Below, piece by piece: positions 10,175 to 18,700 of a DNA stretch of 64,000 bases (position 1 is its first letter; every line of letters starts with the position of its first letter). The position numbers were made by a program, and so were the translations under genes. A model generated the notes under the pieces. The model did no database searches. It was not told the DNA's origin and worked only from the letters and a program-made list of their open reading frames with translations. The stretch spans positions 3,534,001 through 3,598,000 of the forward strand of contig NZ_JAANAT010000001.1 of NCBI RefSeq assembly GCF_011089895.1, read 5' to 3'. The DNA comes from Mucilaginibacter inviolabilis. Its GTDB lineage: Bacteria > Bacteroidota > Bacteroidia > Sphingobacteriales > Sphingobacteriaceae.

Positions 10175-10267
10175 TTAGATTTTTTCGAAGTAATTAACTG
10201 ATTTAAAAAAGATCCAGAAGATGGCTGCGAAGACCACCACATAAATAATAACCTGTAAAACATCCAT
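10175..10267 (-). CDS. 30-residue single-span membrane peptide ahead of kdpF
   Basis: An ATG at 10267 on the minus strand opens a 30-codon frame ending TAA at 10175, five bases before the kdpF start. The peptide begins MDVLQVIIYVVVFAAIFW and ends FKSVNYFEKI, so it has one membrane span with a charged C-terminal tail, like KdpF in size and topology but different in sequence. Tight spacing to kdpF and kdpA argues that it is translated. I do not recognise a named family. It could be a second KdpF-like accessory subunit, a duplicate of KdpF, or a small regulator of the pump. Confidence 0.6.
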   Translation of the reverse strand: MDVLQVIIYVVVFAAIFWIFFKSVNYFEKI

Positions 10268-10396
10268 AGTATTAAATATTTTAAGAGTCCCTTTACCAAG
10301 CAAATGCCAATAAATAAAATATACAAGTAAATAACTGTACTACAGCCATTTATTTAGTTCATTAAAACTACCTGGCGGGTTTCTGATCAAAATAAA

Positions 10397-10413
10397 CCTA
10401 TCAAAATGATAGG
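10397..10413. promoter_or_regulatory. Short palindrome upstream of kdp
   Basis: CCTATC and GATAGG flank an AAAAT spacer about 130 bp upstream of the first kdp start. It is a candidate binding site for a regulator of the kdp genes; no other support is visible. Confidence 0.3.
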
Positions 10414-10515
10414 CTAAATATCAAAGTGGGAGTTGGATAAGGATTGTTTGGGCTTGCGGAACGTGCTACAGACAATTCACCCGTTTACGTTTTGCCGGCC
10501 ATCACATAAAAAACG

Positions 10516-10614
10516 CGTCATTGCGAGGTACGAAGCAATCTCTACATAGGCAGCTCAGCCATTCGGGTTAACTTGCTCTGTACAGCATAAAGATTGCTTC
10601 GTACAGCAATGACG
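10516..10614. repeat. Dispersed hairpin repeat (CGTCATTGCGAG type)
   Basis: Arms CGTCATTGCGAGGTACGAAG and CTTCGTACAGCAATGACG enclose about 60 bp. Related copies with GTCATTGCGAGGAGGAACGA arms occur at 38816-38898 and 49095-49176. The family is non-coding and always intergenic here. Confidence 0.7.
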
Positions 10615-10630
10615 TGTGGATAGATTTCTT

Positions 10631-10690
10631 CCCCTCTTTTCGCCGTAGGCGAAGAGAGGGACATCCAGCGAAGCGTAGACTGGGTGAGTC
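10631..10690. repeat. Dispersed repeat (CCCCTCT..GAAGCGTAGAC..GGGTGAG type)
   Basis: The segment CCCCTCTTTTCGCCGTAGGC followed by GAAGCGTAGAC and GGGTGAGTC matches, inverted, the segment 49018-49077, and shares blocks with 25526-25664. It is a mobile-looking intergenic repeat. Confidence 0.65.
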
Positions 10691-10777
10691 GGTTCTGCTC
10701 CATTCCTAATAAATTTTGACATTTAAACAGCCTTTCTTCTGCCCAAATAGCCATATATTGGCCCTGATAACAAAAAA

Positions 10778-11632
10778 ATGAGAGATATTCCGTTCCATCA
10801 ACTCAGAGAGCGCGCCTCCACGGGCCTCGAGATCAGGCGTTTTGTTGCCGGGGATGTACCTACCGATGAAGCTGATACCCTGGGTGCGCATCGGGATGAT
10901 CATTATATATTTTTTGTTATTGAAGAAGGTACGGCATCCCTCATGATCGATTTTCAGGAACTCAGGTTCGGTGCATCTTCCTTGTATTATATATTGCCAG
11001 GTCAGGTACATCACCGTATCCGCAATGAGATAGCTTATGGATGGTTCATCGCTATCGACGCTCTGCTGATTGCGCCCGACTACCGGAATGTTTTTGAAAG
11101 CCAGCTGGTATTACAACAGCCTTTTACACTTACTGAGGTCCAATTTCGCCAATGCACCGATCTGTTAGCCCTGATGCAGGAAAAATACCTGGAAGAAAAA
11201 CCAGGTCCGTTTTATTTGCAGGTGGTACATTCCCTGGTACAATCATTTGTAGGGATTGCGGCATGTTGCTTCAGCGGATTTTGCAACCCGCAGTTTGCCT
11301 TGTCAAGACCCGTACAATTAGCCCAGGAATTTAAAAAACTACTGGCCGACAATATCCGGCAGGTTAAAAGCCCATCAGCCTATGCCTCTATGCTCCATGT
11401 TTCAGAAACTTATTTGAATGAGGCGCTGAAAAAAGTAACCGGACTTTCGGTAAGTTACTGGATACAACAGGAGGTGCTGCTTGAAGCTAAACGCTTACTG
11501 TATTACAGCGAGATGAACGTAAAAGAAATTGCCCACGCACTTGGTTACACCGATCATACTTATTTTTCAAGACTGTTTAAAAAGGCCGAAAACATCACCC
11601 CGCTTTTATTCCGCAAACATTACCGTAAATAG
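10778..11632 (+). CDS. AraC-family transcriptional regulator
   Basis: A 284-residue one-component regulator. Residues about 20-150 form a cupin-like sensing domain (for example GTASLMIDFQEL and YYILPGQVHHRIR). The C-terminal 100 residues hold the two helix-turn-helix units: first around SAYASMLHVSETYLNEALKK, second around VKEIAHALGYTDHTYFSRLF, the hallmark of the family. The next gene, a siderophore-interacting flavoprotein, starts 75 bp downstream on the same strand, so the regulator probably governs it or is co-transcribed with it. The ligand is unknown. Confidence 0.9.
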   Translation: MRDIPFHQLRERASTGLEIRRFVAGDVPTDEADTLGAHRDDHYIFFVIEEGTASLMIDFQELRFGASSLYYILPGQVHHRIRNEIAYGWFIAIDALLIAPDYRNVFESQLVLQQPFTLTEVQFRQCTDLLALMQEKYLEEKPGPFYLQVVHSLVQSFVGIAACCFSGFCNPQFALSRPVQLAQEFKKLLADNIRQVKSPSAYASMLHVSETYLNEALKKVTGLSVSYWIQQEVLLEAKRLLYYSEMNVKEIAHALGYTDHTYFSRLFKKAENITPLLFRKHYRK

Positions 11633-11707
11633 TCCAATCATTACCTCAAGCTGGCCATTGATTTAGGGATCATTACGCAGTTTCTTTGTATAACTAAAGA
11701 ACTACCC

Positions 11708-12418
11708 ATGGAAACATCCACTTTTCAAAAAATCAGAAGAAAAGCCGGAAAGCTGTTTGAAAACAGGTTACAATCCGGCCGGGTGCTTGAAGTGCGGCAT
11801 TGGGAGCCGTCAACCCTTATTGAAATTGACTTGCACCTTCCTTTTGCCGATATAGCACAATGGAACGAAATACCATACATAAAATTCAGAGTCGATGATT
11901 TTACCTTCCGCGATTATACCCCATCCGGTTGGGATGCAGAAACCAGTACCTGTACCATTTATGTTGATGCGGCACACAACGGGCCAGGCAGCAGATGGGC
12001 CCAGCAACTCAAACAAGACGATATAGTAAGCTATCTTAAAATAGGCTCAACCTATCATAGTCCTGTAGCCACCTCGGCCGTTGTTGCCCTGGGCGACGAA
12101 AGCAGCATGGGCCATTTACTGGCTTTGCAAAAAATGGTATTGCCCCATACCCGTTTTTCGGGAGGCCTGGTGATTGGTAACGAGCATCACCGCAAGCTTT
12201 TTCACGAATACTTTTGGTCGCCTTTACAACCGGTAGCACGCAAAGATATTTTTGGACATCACAGCCTGATAGAGTGGGTGCTTGATCAGCAATACAGCCT
12301 CGAAAACACCGTATTTTACCTGGCAGGTAATAATACCATGGTTGCACAATTGCGCAAACTGCTCAAAAACCAAGGCTATCCGTCGGGTCAGATTAAAGTG
12401 CAGGGCTTTTGGTCGTAG
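11708..12418 (+). CDS. Siderophore-interacting FAD-binding protein (ferric reductase-like)
   Basis: A 236-residue cytoplasmic flavoprotein of the SIP / FAD-binding-9 type. The FAD motif RDYTPSGWD lies at about 68-76, where R-x-Y-T contacts flavin. A GDESSMGHLLAL segment near 128-140 resembles the nucleotide-binding start of the second domain, and YLAGNNTMVAQLRKLL near 205-220 is typical of the family C terminus. Such proteins reduce ferric siderophores with NAD(P)H to release iron. No siderophore transporter is adjacent, so the physiological electron acceptor is uncertain. Its last 26 bases overlap the convergent DoxX-like gene. Confidence 0.8.
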   Translation: METSTFQKIRRKAGKLFENRLQSGRVLEVRHWEPSTLIEIDLHLPFADIAQWNEIPYIKFRVDDFTFRDYTPSGWDAETSTCTIYVDAAHNGPGSRWAQQLKQDDIVSYLKIGSTYHSPVATSAVVALGDESSMGHLLALQKMVLPHTRFSGGLVIGNEHHRKLFHEYFWSPLQPVARKDIFGHHSLIEWVLDQQYSLENTVFYLAGNNTMVAQLRKLLKNQGYPSGQIKVQGFWS

Positions 12419-12776
12419 CTTGTTTTACCTTGTGATAAGTAATATAAGAAACAGCCAGGAACACCAGGAAAATGACTGGCATGATGCGATAATTTACCGG
12501 ATCGCCGGATGCGCTGTGGGCTATAAAAGCCGAGATAAAAGTGAAAGTAAAACCTGCGTAAACCCATTCTTTAATAAGCGATTTTAGGGGAATCAATAAT
12601 AAAACAGCGCCGGCCAGTTTAGCCAAAGCCAGTTCCATCCTGAAATAGCCCGGATAACCCAGGTGATGAAAAGCCTGTAACATGGCAGGCTGTGTTAAAT
12701 AGGCATAAGCCGAGTAGGTCATCATTAAAGCTACTATAGCCGTGGTTACCCAATAAGTGATCTTGATTGCTTTCAT
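12393..12776 (-). CDS. DoxX-like membrane protein
   Basis: A 127-residue protein with four predicted membrane helices (about 6-26, 45-65, 70-90 and 95-115). The phrase HLGYPGYFRMELALAKLAGAV is written here in part as LGYPGYFRMELALAKLAG, characteristic of DoxX-like proteins of Bacteroidota. Function is unknown; relatives take part in redox or quinone-linked chemistry. It is divergent from an HxlR regulator, with an inverted repeat in the shared 94 bp space, so the regulator likely controls it. A sequence TAAGTTTG on the minus strand (12790-12797) may be its -7 promoter box. Confidence 0.85.
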   Translation of the reverse strand: MKAIKITYWVTTAIVALMMTYSAYAYLTQPAMLQAFHHLGYPGYFRMELALAKLAGAVLLLIPLKSLIKEWVYAGFTFTFISAFIAHSASGDPVNYRIMPVIFLVFLAVSYITYHKVKQATTKSPAL

Positions 12777-12813
12777 TTCTTTTTTTCAGCAAACTTAGTT
12801 ACCTTTACTATTA

Positions 12814-12851
12814 AAAAGATACTACTATACCAAAGGATAGTGGTATCTTTT
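12814..12851. promoter_or_regulatory. Inverted repeat between doxX-like and hxlR genes
   Basis: Arms AAAAGATACTACTAT and ATAGTGGTATCTTTT are complementary except for one position, around a central ACCAAAGG. The 38 bp site sits in the middle of the divergent promoter region and is the expected kind of operator for a dimeric winged-helix HxlR repressor or redox sensor. Confidence 0.6.
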
Positions 12852-12870
12852 AGGATAGCAATTATTGTTT

Positions 12871-13269
12871 ATGGAAGGTCAACTGAAAAAAAAAGATCAT
12901 AGTTCGACAGAGTGTAAGGCCGCCGCGAGCTCGATCAGGGATGCGTTGTATGTGCTCAACGGAAAATGGAAATTGCCGCTTATTGTTACGCTTGTTGATG
13001 GACCGCTGCGTTTTAATGATATTCAAAGAGCCTTGAGCGGAATCACTCCTAAAATATTGTCAAAAGAACTCAAAGAACTGGAGCTGAATGAGTTTGTGAA
13101 ACGGAACGTTTTTTTAACTACCCCGGTTACCGTAACTTATGAGGCCACCCCCTACAGCCAAACCTTAGGACCGGTATTAGATGAGTTGCAAAAATGGGGA
13201 ACACAGCACCGGGAACGTATAGTTGCCAGTCGGCGTCAGCATGCAGAAACAGTAACTATGGGAGAATAA
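12871..13269 (+). CDS. HxlR-family winged-helix regulator
   Basis: A 132-residue DNA-binding protein. The family signature is clear: C near the start (STECKAAASSIRDALYVLNGKWK), then RFNDIQRALSGITPKILSKE as recognition helix and a C-terminal LDELQKWGTQHRE helix. Many HxlR proteins sense aldehydes, quinones or oxidants through the N-terminal cysteine, which is present here (C15 or near). A TTG six bases upstream could extend the frame, but the ATG at 12871 fits the family start. It is divergent from the DoxX-like gene across a palindrome. The following Crp-type gene starts 50 bp downstream. Confidence 0.92.
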   Translation: MEGQLKKKDHSSTECKAAASSIRDALYVLNGKWKLPLIVTLVDGPLRFNDIQRALSGITPKILSKELKELELNEFVKRNVFLTTPVTVTYEATPYSQTLGPVLDELQKWGTQHRERIVASRRQHAETVTMGE

Positions 13270-13319
13270 GCTATAAACGCCTGCCAGCAGCTCCTGCAAA
13301 CCCGATTTATACCTACACA

Positions 13320-13889
13320 ATGGAATTATTAATCAGTACGATTAAGCAACTGATCCCTCTTTCTTCCAAAGAGGAAACTATTGTTAAAACCCTCTTTAGC
13401 GAATTAAACCTCAAGTCTGGCGAATATCTGCTCCGGGACGGGCAGGTGTGTAAGCATGTGGCTTTTATTAATAAAGGACTCGTCAGGTATTTTATCAATA
13501 ACGATGGCGACGAACGAACTATGTTTTTTAATAAAGAGGGCGAGTTTGTTTGCAATTATATCAGCTTTTTACCGCAGCTACCTTCCGACAAAAACATCCA
13601 GGCGCTGGAAGCAACACAGCTATATGTGATCAGTTATGAAAAGCTACAGCGTTTTTACCAGGAGATAAACAGCGGCGAGAAGTTTGGCCGGGTGGCAATT
13701 GAACAGGTCTTTTTATCGGCTATACAACAGTTAGATTCTTTATACACCGATTCTCCCGAAGTTCGGTATCAGCAGTTCCTCAATCATTACCCCGATCTTA
13801 CACAAAGAATTCCACAATACCATATTGCTTCTTATGTGGGTATAAAACCCCAATCATTATCACGCATCCGCAAACGAATTTTCAGCTAA
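13320..13889 (+). CDS. Crp/Fnr-family regulator with cyclic-nucleotide-binding fold
   Basis: A 189-residue protein. The N-terminal 120 residues are a cNMP-binding beta-roll (GEYLLRDGQVCKHVAFINKG then LVRYFINNDGDERTMFF). The C terminus, YHIASYVGIKPQSLSRIRKR, is the short helix-turn-helix typical of Bacteroidota Crp-like proteins. There is no conserved RxS/T phosphate-binding cassette, so cyclic nucleotide binding is doubtful. The ATG at 13320 was chosen because the frame upstream overlaps the HxlR gene and lacks similarity. It is probably in one transcript with hxlR. Confidence 0.88.
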   Translation: MELLISTIKQLIPLSSKEETIVKTLFSELNLKSGEYLLRDGQVCKHVAFINKGLVRYFINNDGDERTMFFNKEGEFVCNYISFLPQLPSDKNIQALEATQLYVISYEKLQRFYQEINSGEKFGRVAIEQVFLSAIQQLDSLYTDSPEVRYQQFLNHYPDLTQRIPQYHIASYVGIKPQSLSRIRKRIFS

Positions 13890-13941
13890 TAACCTGTGAA
13901 CCAAATCCATCAGCATTACTTAATGGTTAACATTGAATTAA

Positions 13942-13977
13942 ATATGTATTTTCATATAAAATTATGAAAGTACATAT
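13942..13977. promoter_or_regulatory. 36 bp inverted repeat after the Crp gene, upstream of the glycosidase
   Basis: Arms ATATGTATTTTCATA (13942-13956) and TATGAAAGTACATAT (13963-13977) pair over 15 bp with one mismatch and a 6 base spacer. It could terminate the upstream transcript or serve as an operator; its TGTA/TACA ends resemble those of the palindrome over the promoter at 14157. Confidence 0.5.
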
Positions 13978-14018
13978 CCCCCGGCTACAGGGCAGAATTA
14001 TTAGTTAAATCTAAACTT

Positions 14019-14032
14019 CTTAATCGATTAAG
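14019..14032. promoter_or_regulatory. LacI-type palindrome upstream of the glycosidase locus
   Basis: CTTAATCGATTAAG is a perfect 14 bp palindrome with a central CG, the form expected for LacI/GalR-family operators. It lies about 120 bp upstream of the likely promoter of the glycosidase-SusC-SusD genes. No LacI gene is present in the window. Confidence 0.45.
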
Positions 14033-14140
14033 TTTAAATCTTTATGGCAACTTTTGTAACAAATAGTTTACCTTTAGCCGCCGATTAAGATTTAATAATT
14101 ACAAAACACCCAAAGATTAACCATTTTATAATACAAAAAA

Positions 14141-14176
14141 TTTGGAAATGAATTTAATGTACGTATGTTTGTACAT
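14141..14176 (+). promoter_or_regulatory. Bacteroidota promoter overlapped by a palindrome
   Basis: TTTG at 14141-14144 and TATGTTTG at 14164-14171 are separated by 19 bp, matching the Bacteroidota -33 and -7 elements. The -7 box lies inside the palindrome ATGTAC (14157-14162), 8 bases, GTACAT (14171-14176). A factor bound there would block the promoter. Predicted transcription starts near 14178, leaving an 80 base leader before the glycosidase ATG at 14258. Confidence 0.6.
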
Positions 14177-14257
14177 ATAATATAACCAATTTCACACTGT
14201 GTGTTTTGCCTTTTCAAAATGCACTTTTAACCATATTACATCCTTAACGATCCCTGC

Positions 14258-15556
14258 ATGAAGATACGTTTACTAGGTGTGCATATATTCCTGTGTTTAT
14301 TTTATCTGCGTGGTAACGCGCAAGTAAAAGATAAATCTGCTTTGGCCGGTTCTATACTGACAGATAACCGCCTGGATACTATACAGGCACGGGGCTTAAA
14401 ATTACTTTCCGGTTTCTCTGCCGGCACCTCCTATAACGAAGTATGGATCAGGGATTTTAATACTTTCATTAAAGGATCTTTAAAGGTACATCCCAAAGAA
14501 AAGGTAAAAGAAATGCTCCTGATGTTTTTTAAAATTCAGGGCGATGACGGCAACATTGTTGACGGTGTGGTTGACAGCGCAAAAGCTGGTGTAGGTTACC
14601 AATACCGCTACTCGGCATTATTACCTGGCTGGGCCGCACATAAAAACACCGTAGAAACCGACCAGGAATCCTCCCTTATTCAGGCTGTAAAAAAATATAT
14701 AGACGTAACCGGCGACAAATCAATACTTTCTGAAACAATAGGTGCTAAAACGGTTCTGCAACGCATGGAAGATGCATTTGCTTATATCCGGAAAAACAGG
14801 TGGTCGGCCCAATACGGTTTAGTTACCGGAGCCACCACCATTGACTGGGGCGATGTGCAACCCGAAACCGGCTGGGGCGTAGCCATTAACGATAAAACTA
14901 AATGGGCTATTGATATTTATGATAATGCCATGTTTGTGATGGCTATTCATGATTTTATGGCGATGAAACCCCGGGGCTATCAAACCAAACAAAACTGGAC
15001 CGCCATAGCCAACTCTATCAAAACAAATGTTCGTAAACACTTGTGGATGCCTGCGGCGCAGAAATACCGCCCGCATATTTATCTGAACGGCAGTCCATTC
15101 TCTAAAGATTTTAATGAAGACGAGATTCTGTATAGTGGAGGGTCTATCTGCGCTATACTGGCCGGGTTTAATACACCGGCAGAGGTTAAAGAAATAAACA
15201 GACAGTTACTGGCCGCCGCAGCTGTGGATAAATATTCCACGATTGGTAAAACGGTTTATCCAGCCTATCCGGCAGCGCAGTTCCCTAATATGCACCCATA
15301 CATTTATCAGAATGCCGGCGACTGGACCTGGTTTGGCGGACGGATGATAGCCGCCCTGCTTGCAAACGGTCAGGCAAAAGAAGCATACAATGAATTAATA
15401 CCAATGGTTGACAGGGCCATTGCCCACAAAGGCTTTTATGAATGGTATGATGTGCAAACCGGTGCCCCAAAAGGCTCTGGCGATTTCAGGGGCGAAGCCG
15501 GTGTTTTGTTTGACGCCATTACCGTTTTAAAACAATGGGCTATTAAAAATAAATAA
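14258..15556 (+). CDS. Secreted (alpha/alpha)6-barrel glycoside hydrolase, family uncertain
   Basis: A 432-residue enzyme with a signal peptide (about 1-21, ending RGNAQ). Visible motifs are WIRDFNTFI at 63-71, ETDQESSL at 133-140, DWGDVQPE at 196-203 and NAGDWTWFGGRM near 350; the repeating helical hairpins and acidic clusters are those of six-hairpin glycosidases such as GH63, GH37 or amylo-1,6-glucosidase-like enzymes. D66, D135 and D196/E203 are candidate catalytic acids. The exact CAZy family cannot be fixed by eye. It is the first gene of an operon with SusC and SusD, so it probably trims an oligosaccharide imported by them. Confidence 0.75.
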   Translation: MKIRLLGVHIFLCLFYLRGNAQVKDKSALAGSILTDNRLDTIQARGLKLLSGFSAGTSYNEVWIRDFNTFIKGSLKVHPKEKVKEMLLMFFKIQGDDGNIVDGVVDSAKAGVGYQYRYSALLPGWAAHKNTVETDQESSLIQAVKKYIDVTGDKSILSETIGAKTVLQRMEDAFAYIRKNRWSAQYGLVTGATTIDWGDVQPETGWGVAINDKTKWAIDIYDNAMFVMAIHDFMAMKPRGYQTKQNWTAIANSIKTNVRKHLWMPAAQKYRPHIYLNGSPFSKDFNEDEILYSGGSICAILAGFNTPAEVKEINRQLLAAAAVDKYSTIGKTVYPAYPAAQFPNMHPYIYQNAGDWTWFGGRMIAALLANGQAKEAYNELIPMVDRAIAHKGFYEWYDVQTGAPKGSGDFRGEAGVLFDAITVLKQWAIKNK

Positions 15557-15767
15557 ACTACTGATTAGCGTACAACTTTAGAAACCACTTATTAAAATAA
15601 ATTTCATGAAAAAAAATAATACCATAAAGGTAGCGTGGATTGTTTTGCCCTTTTTTAAGGGTTCCCTTCCCGCATACCATCAGCCCCCTTAATCGTGAGC
15701 CGTCCTTTTATATCCATAGGGATATTCCTCCCCTAAAGAATCAATTCTTAAATTATTAATTAACGTT

Positions 15768-18700
15768 ATGAAGAAAAGCCTTATTTACTCGATCCTGTTC
15801 ACCCTGCTTTCCCTGCAGGCCATGGCACAGATAAAAATTAGCGGAAAGGTTACCAGTGCGCAAGACAACTCGCCTTTACCTGCTGTAAGCATAAAAATAA
15901 AAGGTACATCAAGCGGTACCGTAACCGATGTTAGTGGAAACTACAGCATCTCCTTACCAAATGCTAATGCTGTTTTAATATTCTCCTATACCGGTTTTGC
16001 CAGCCAGGAAGTAGGTGCCGATGGCAGAAGCACCATTAATATTCAACTAAAAGAAATAGCCAGCGGCCTGAATGAGGTAGTGGTTATTGGTTATGGTACG
16101 GCAAAAAAATCTGACCTTACCGGTGCCGTAACTACTATTAAAGCCGATCAATTGCTTGACAAACCAGTACCTAACTTAACCCAGGCTTTACAGGGTAAAG
16201 TGGCCGGTGTTGACGTAAGCGTTAACAGCAATGCACCAGGTGCGGGAGCAAAAGTACGTATCAGGGGTATCGGTTCCATCAACTCCAATATCGACCCGGT
16301 TTACGTGGTAGACGGTGTGGTAGGTGTTGATCCTAACTCTATCAACCCTAATGACATCGCTTCTATTGAAGTTTTAAAAGATGCATCATCAACAGCTATT
16401 TATGGTGTGCGTGGTGCTAATGGTATTATCATGGTAACCACCAAACGTGGTAAAAAAGGCCCTGCTACCATTAGCTACGATGCCAACGCAAACATCAGCG
16501 AGCTTTACCGTCACGTACCAACACTTAACTCTAAAGAATTCATAGACATTTACAACCAATCATTTGCAAACGGGGCCAAATTTGATCCTACCGGCGCGGT
16601 ACAAACACCGGCAAAAGCATTAAACTACGCCAATTTCCCGCTGCTGTTTAATCCAGACAATACACCTAAGTATGATACCAACTGGGAAAAAGAAACCTAC
16701 AAACCTTCTTTTTCACAAAGCCACCAATTGAATATTCAGGGCGGTAGCGAAAAATCAGTTTACAGCTTATCATTAGGGTATCTTAACCAACACGGCTTAA
16801 CACCTACATCGGCCTTTAAACGCTATTCCATTAAAATGACTATGGATAACGATGTTAAAGACTGGTTAAAAATTGGTGGTAGCATTAACCTTATCAGCAG
16901 CCGTCAGCGTTTGGTAACCGATGGTAACGGAAGTTTGAACGTACCCCGTGCAGTTACCGAAGAAGTACCTATTGTACCTATAAAATATCCTAATGGAAAC
17001 TGGGCGGGTAATTTTGATATAGCCGGCCTTGAAGGCGCGCCAAACCCTATCCAAATTGCCAATGAGCGTTATACGCTTAACAATAACATGCAAATGTTGG
17101 GTAACGTATACTTCCAGTTTAAGATATCAAAAGAGCTTGATTTTAAAACAGATTTCGGTTACAACCTGAGCTCACAAAAAAACAATTTCTACTCATCATT
17201 AGCCCTGCAGCACTTATCTGCCGATCAGGGTGGTGTTGCTAATATCAATGCTTACCAAAACTATTTCTGGCAAACAGAAAACTACCTTACCTGGAACAAA
17301 AAGATCAATGATCACCAAAGGTTCACTGCCTTGGCGGGTATCTCTTTTAACAGAAACGGGTATGAAAGGGTAAGATCAGAAACGCAAAACTTTATTGATG
17401 ATTTTTTCCAGTATCATTATCAACAAGCAGGTTCTGTAAAAAGCGCCAATGAATCACAGGATGAAAGCAATTCATTAAACTCCTACTACGGCCGTATCAG
17501 TTATAACATTGATGAAAAATACCTGTTCACCGCAACAGGTCGTTATGACGGATCATCCAGGTTCAGTACAAAAAACAAATTCTCATTCTTCCCTTCAGTG
17601 GGTGCGGCATGGCGCGTATCTCAGGAAGATTTCCTGAAAAACAGCAAATCTGTTTCTAACTTAAAGCTAAGGGCTAGCTACGGTATAACTGGTAACCAGG
17701 AAATTGGTAACTATCGTTCACTTGCACAATACGGAACAGGTCAAACTGTTTTGAATGGTGCCGCACAGATATCTTTATTACCAGCCTATTTGGGCAACCC
17801 CGATTTGAAATGGGAAAGAACCAAAATGGTAGATGGTGGTGTGGAACTGGGATTGTTTAACGACAGGATAAACCTGAATGCTGATTTCTACATCAAAAAC
17901 ACCAGCGACCTGTTGTTACAGACACCTATTCCATGGTCTGCAGGTTTTACCACTGCAAACGTTTACAAAAACGTTGGTTCGGTTAGAAACACCGGTATTG
18001 AGCTTGCGCTGAACACCGTGAACGTTAGAACCTCTGATTTTGAATGGACAACCAATTTCATATTTGCATCCAACAAAAACAAAGTAACCAAATTGAATGA
18101 TGGTGGTGCCGATATATTCCCTGGCCCTAACTTCCTGGGTCAAAACTATGTGATCCGTGTGGGTCAGCCATTGGGTTCTTTCTACGGTATGACCCGTGTG
18201 GGTACTTATAGCGATTCGCCTGCCGATATTGCCGAAGCCGCCAAACATGGTTTAAAAGCCGGCGACAGAAAGTATATCTACAACGCCGATGGCAGTAACT
18301 ATTACAGCATCATTGGTCGTGCTTATCCAAAATGGACAGGTACTTTCAGCAGCAGTTTCAGGTACAAACATTGGGATTTCTCTTTCGACATCCGCTTTGT
18401 TGAAGGCGTAAATACCGCAGCTAACTTCAAACACTCATCCGAAGACAGGCAAACCATTTCAAACAGCTTAAAAACTGTATTAAATGGCTGGACTCCAAAC
18501 AACCAGAATACCATGATATCACAGGTGCGTAATTACAAATATGCACAGGATTCGCACTTTGATACCTGGTGGGTAGAGGATGGTTCATTCATACGCGGTC
18601 AAAACTTTGTATTAGGTTATACCTTCCCAACTGCTATGTTACAACGTGTGCACATGAGCCGCTTACGCATCTATGCAAGCGTTCAAAACGCGTTCGTGAT

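Larger units (their letters stand above)
10268..10777. other. Upstream region of kdp and of the AraC gene; no further gene seen
   Basis: About 510 bp separate the first kdp start from the AraC-family gene on the other strand. It holds a short palindrome at 10397-10413 and two dispersed inverted repeats (10516-10614 and 10631-10690). No clear TAnnTTTG promoter or sigma-54 promoter for kdp could be found by eye. Confidence 0.5.

Noticed and set aside
10296..10310. Possible sigma-54 promoter upstream of kdp (TTGGCATTTGCTTGG on the minus strand)
   Set aside because: The GG is present but the GC expected ten bases later is GT, so the -24/-12 rule is not met.
10108..10326. A 72-codon minus-strand frame over kdpF and the small peptide
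   Set aside because: It is in another frame from two better supported small genes and has no family resemblance.
10268..10777. A c-di-AMP (ydaO-type) riboswitch ahead of kdp
   Set aside because: No matching conserved core could be recognised and the first start lies close to simple AT-rich sequence.
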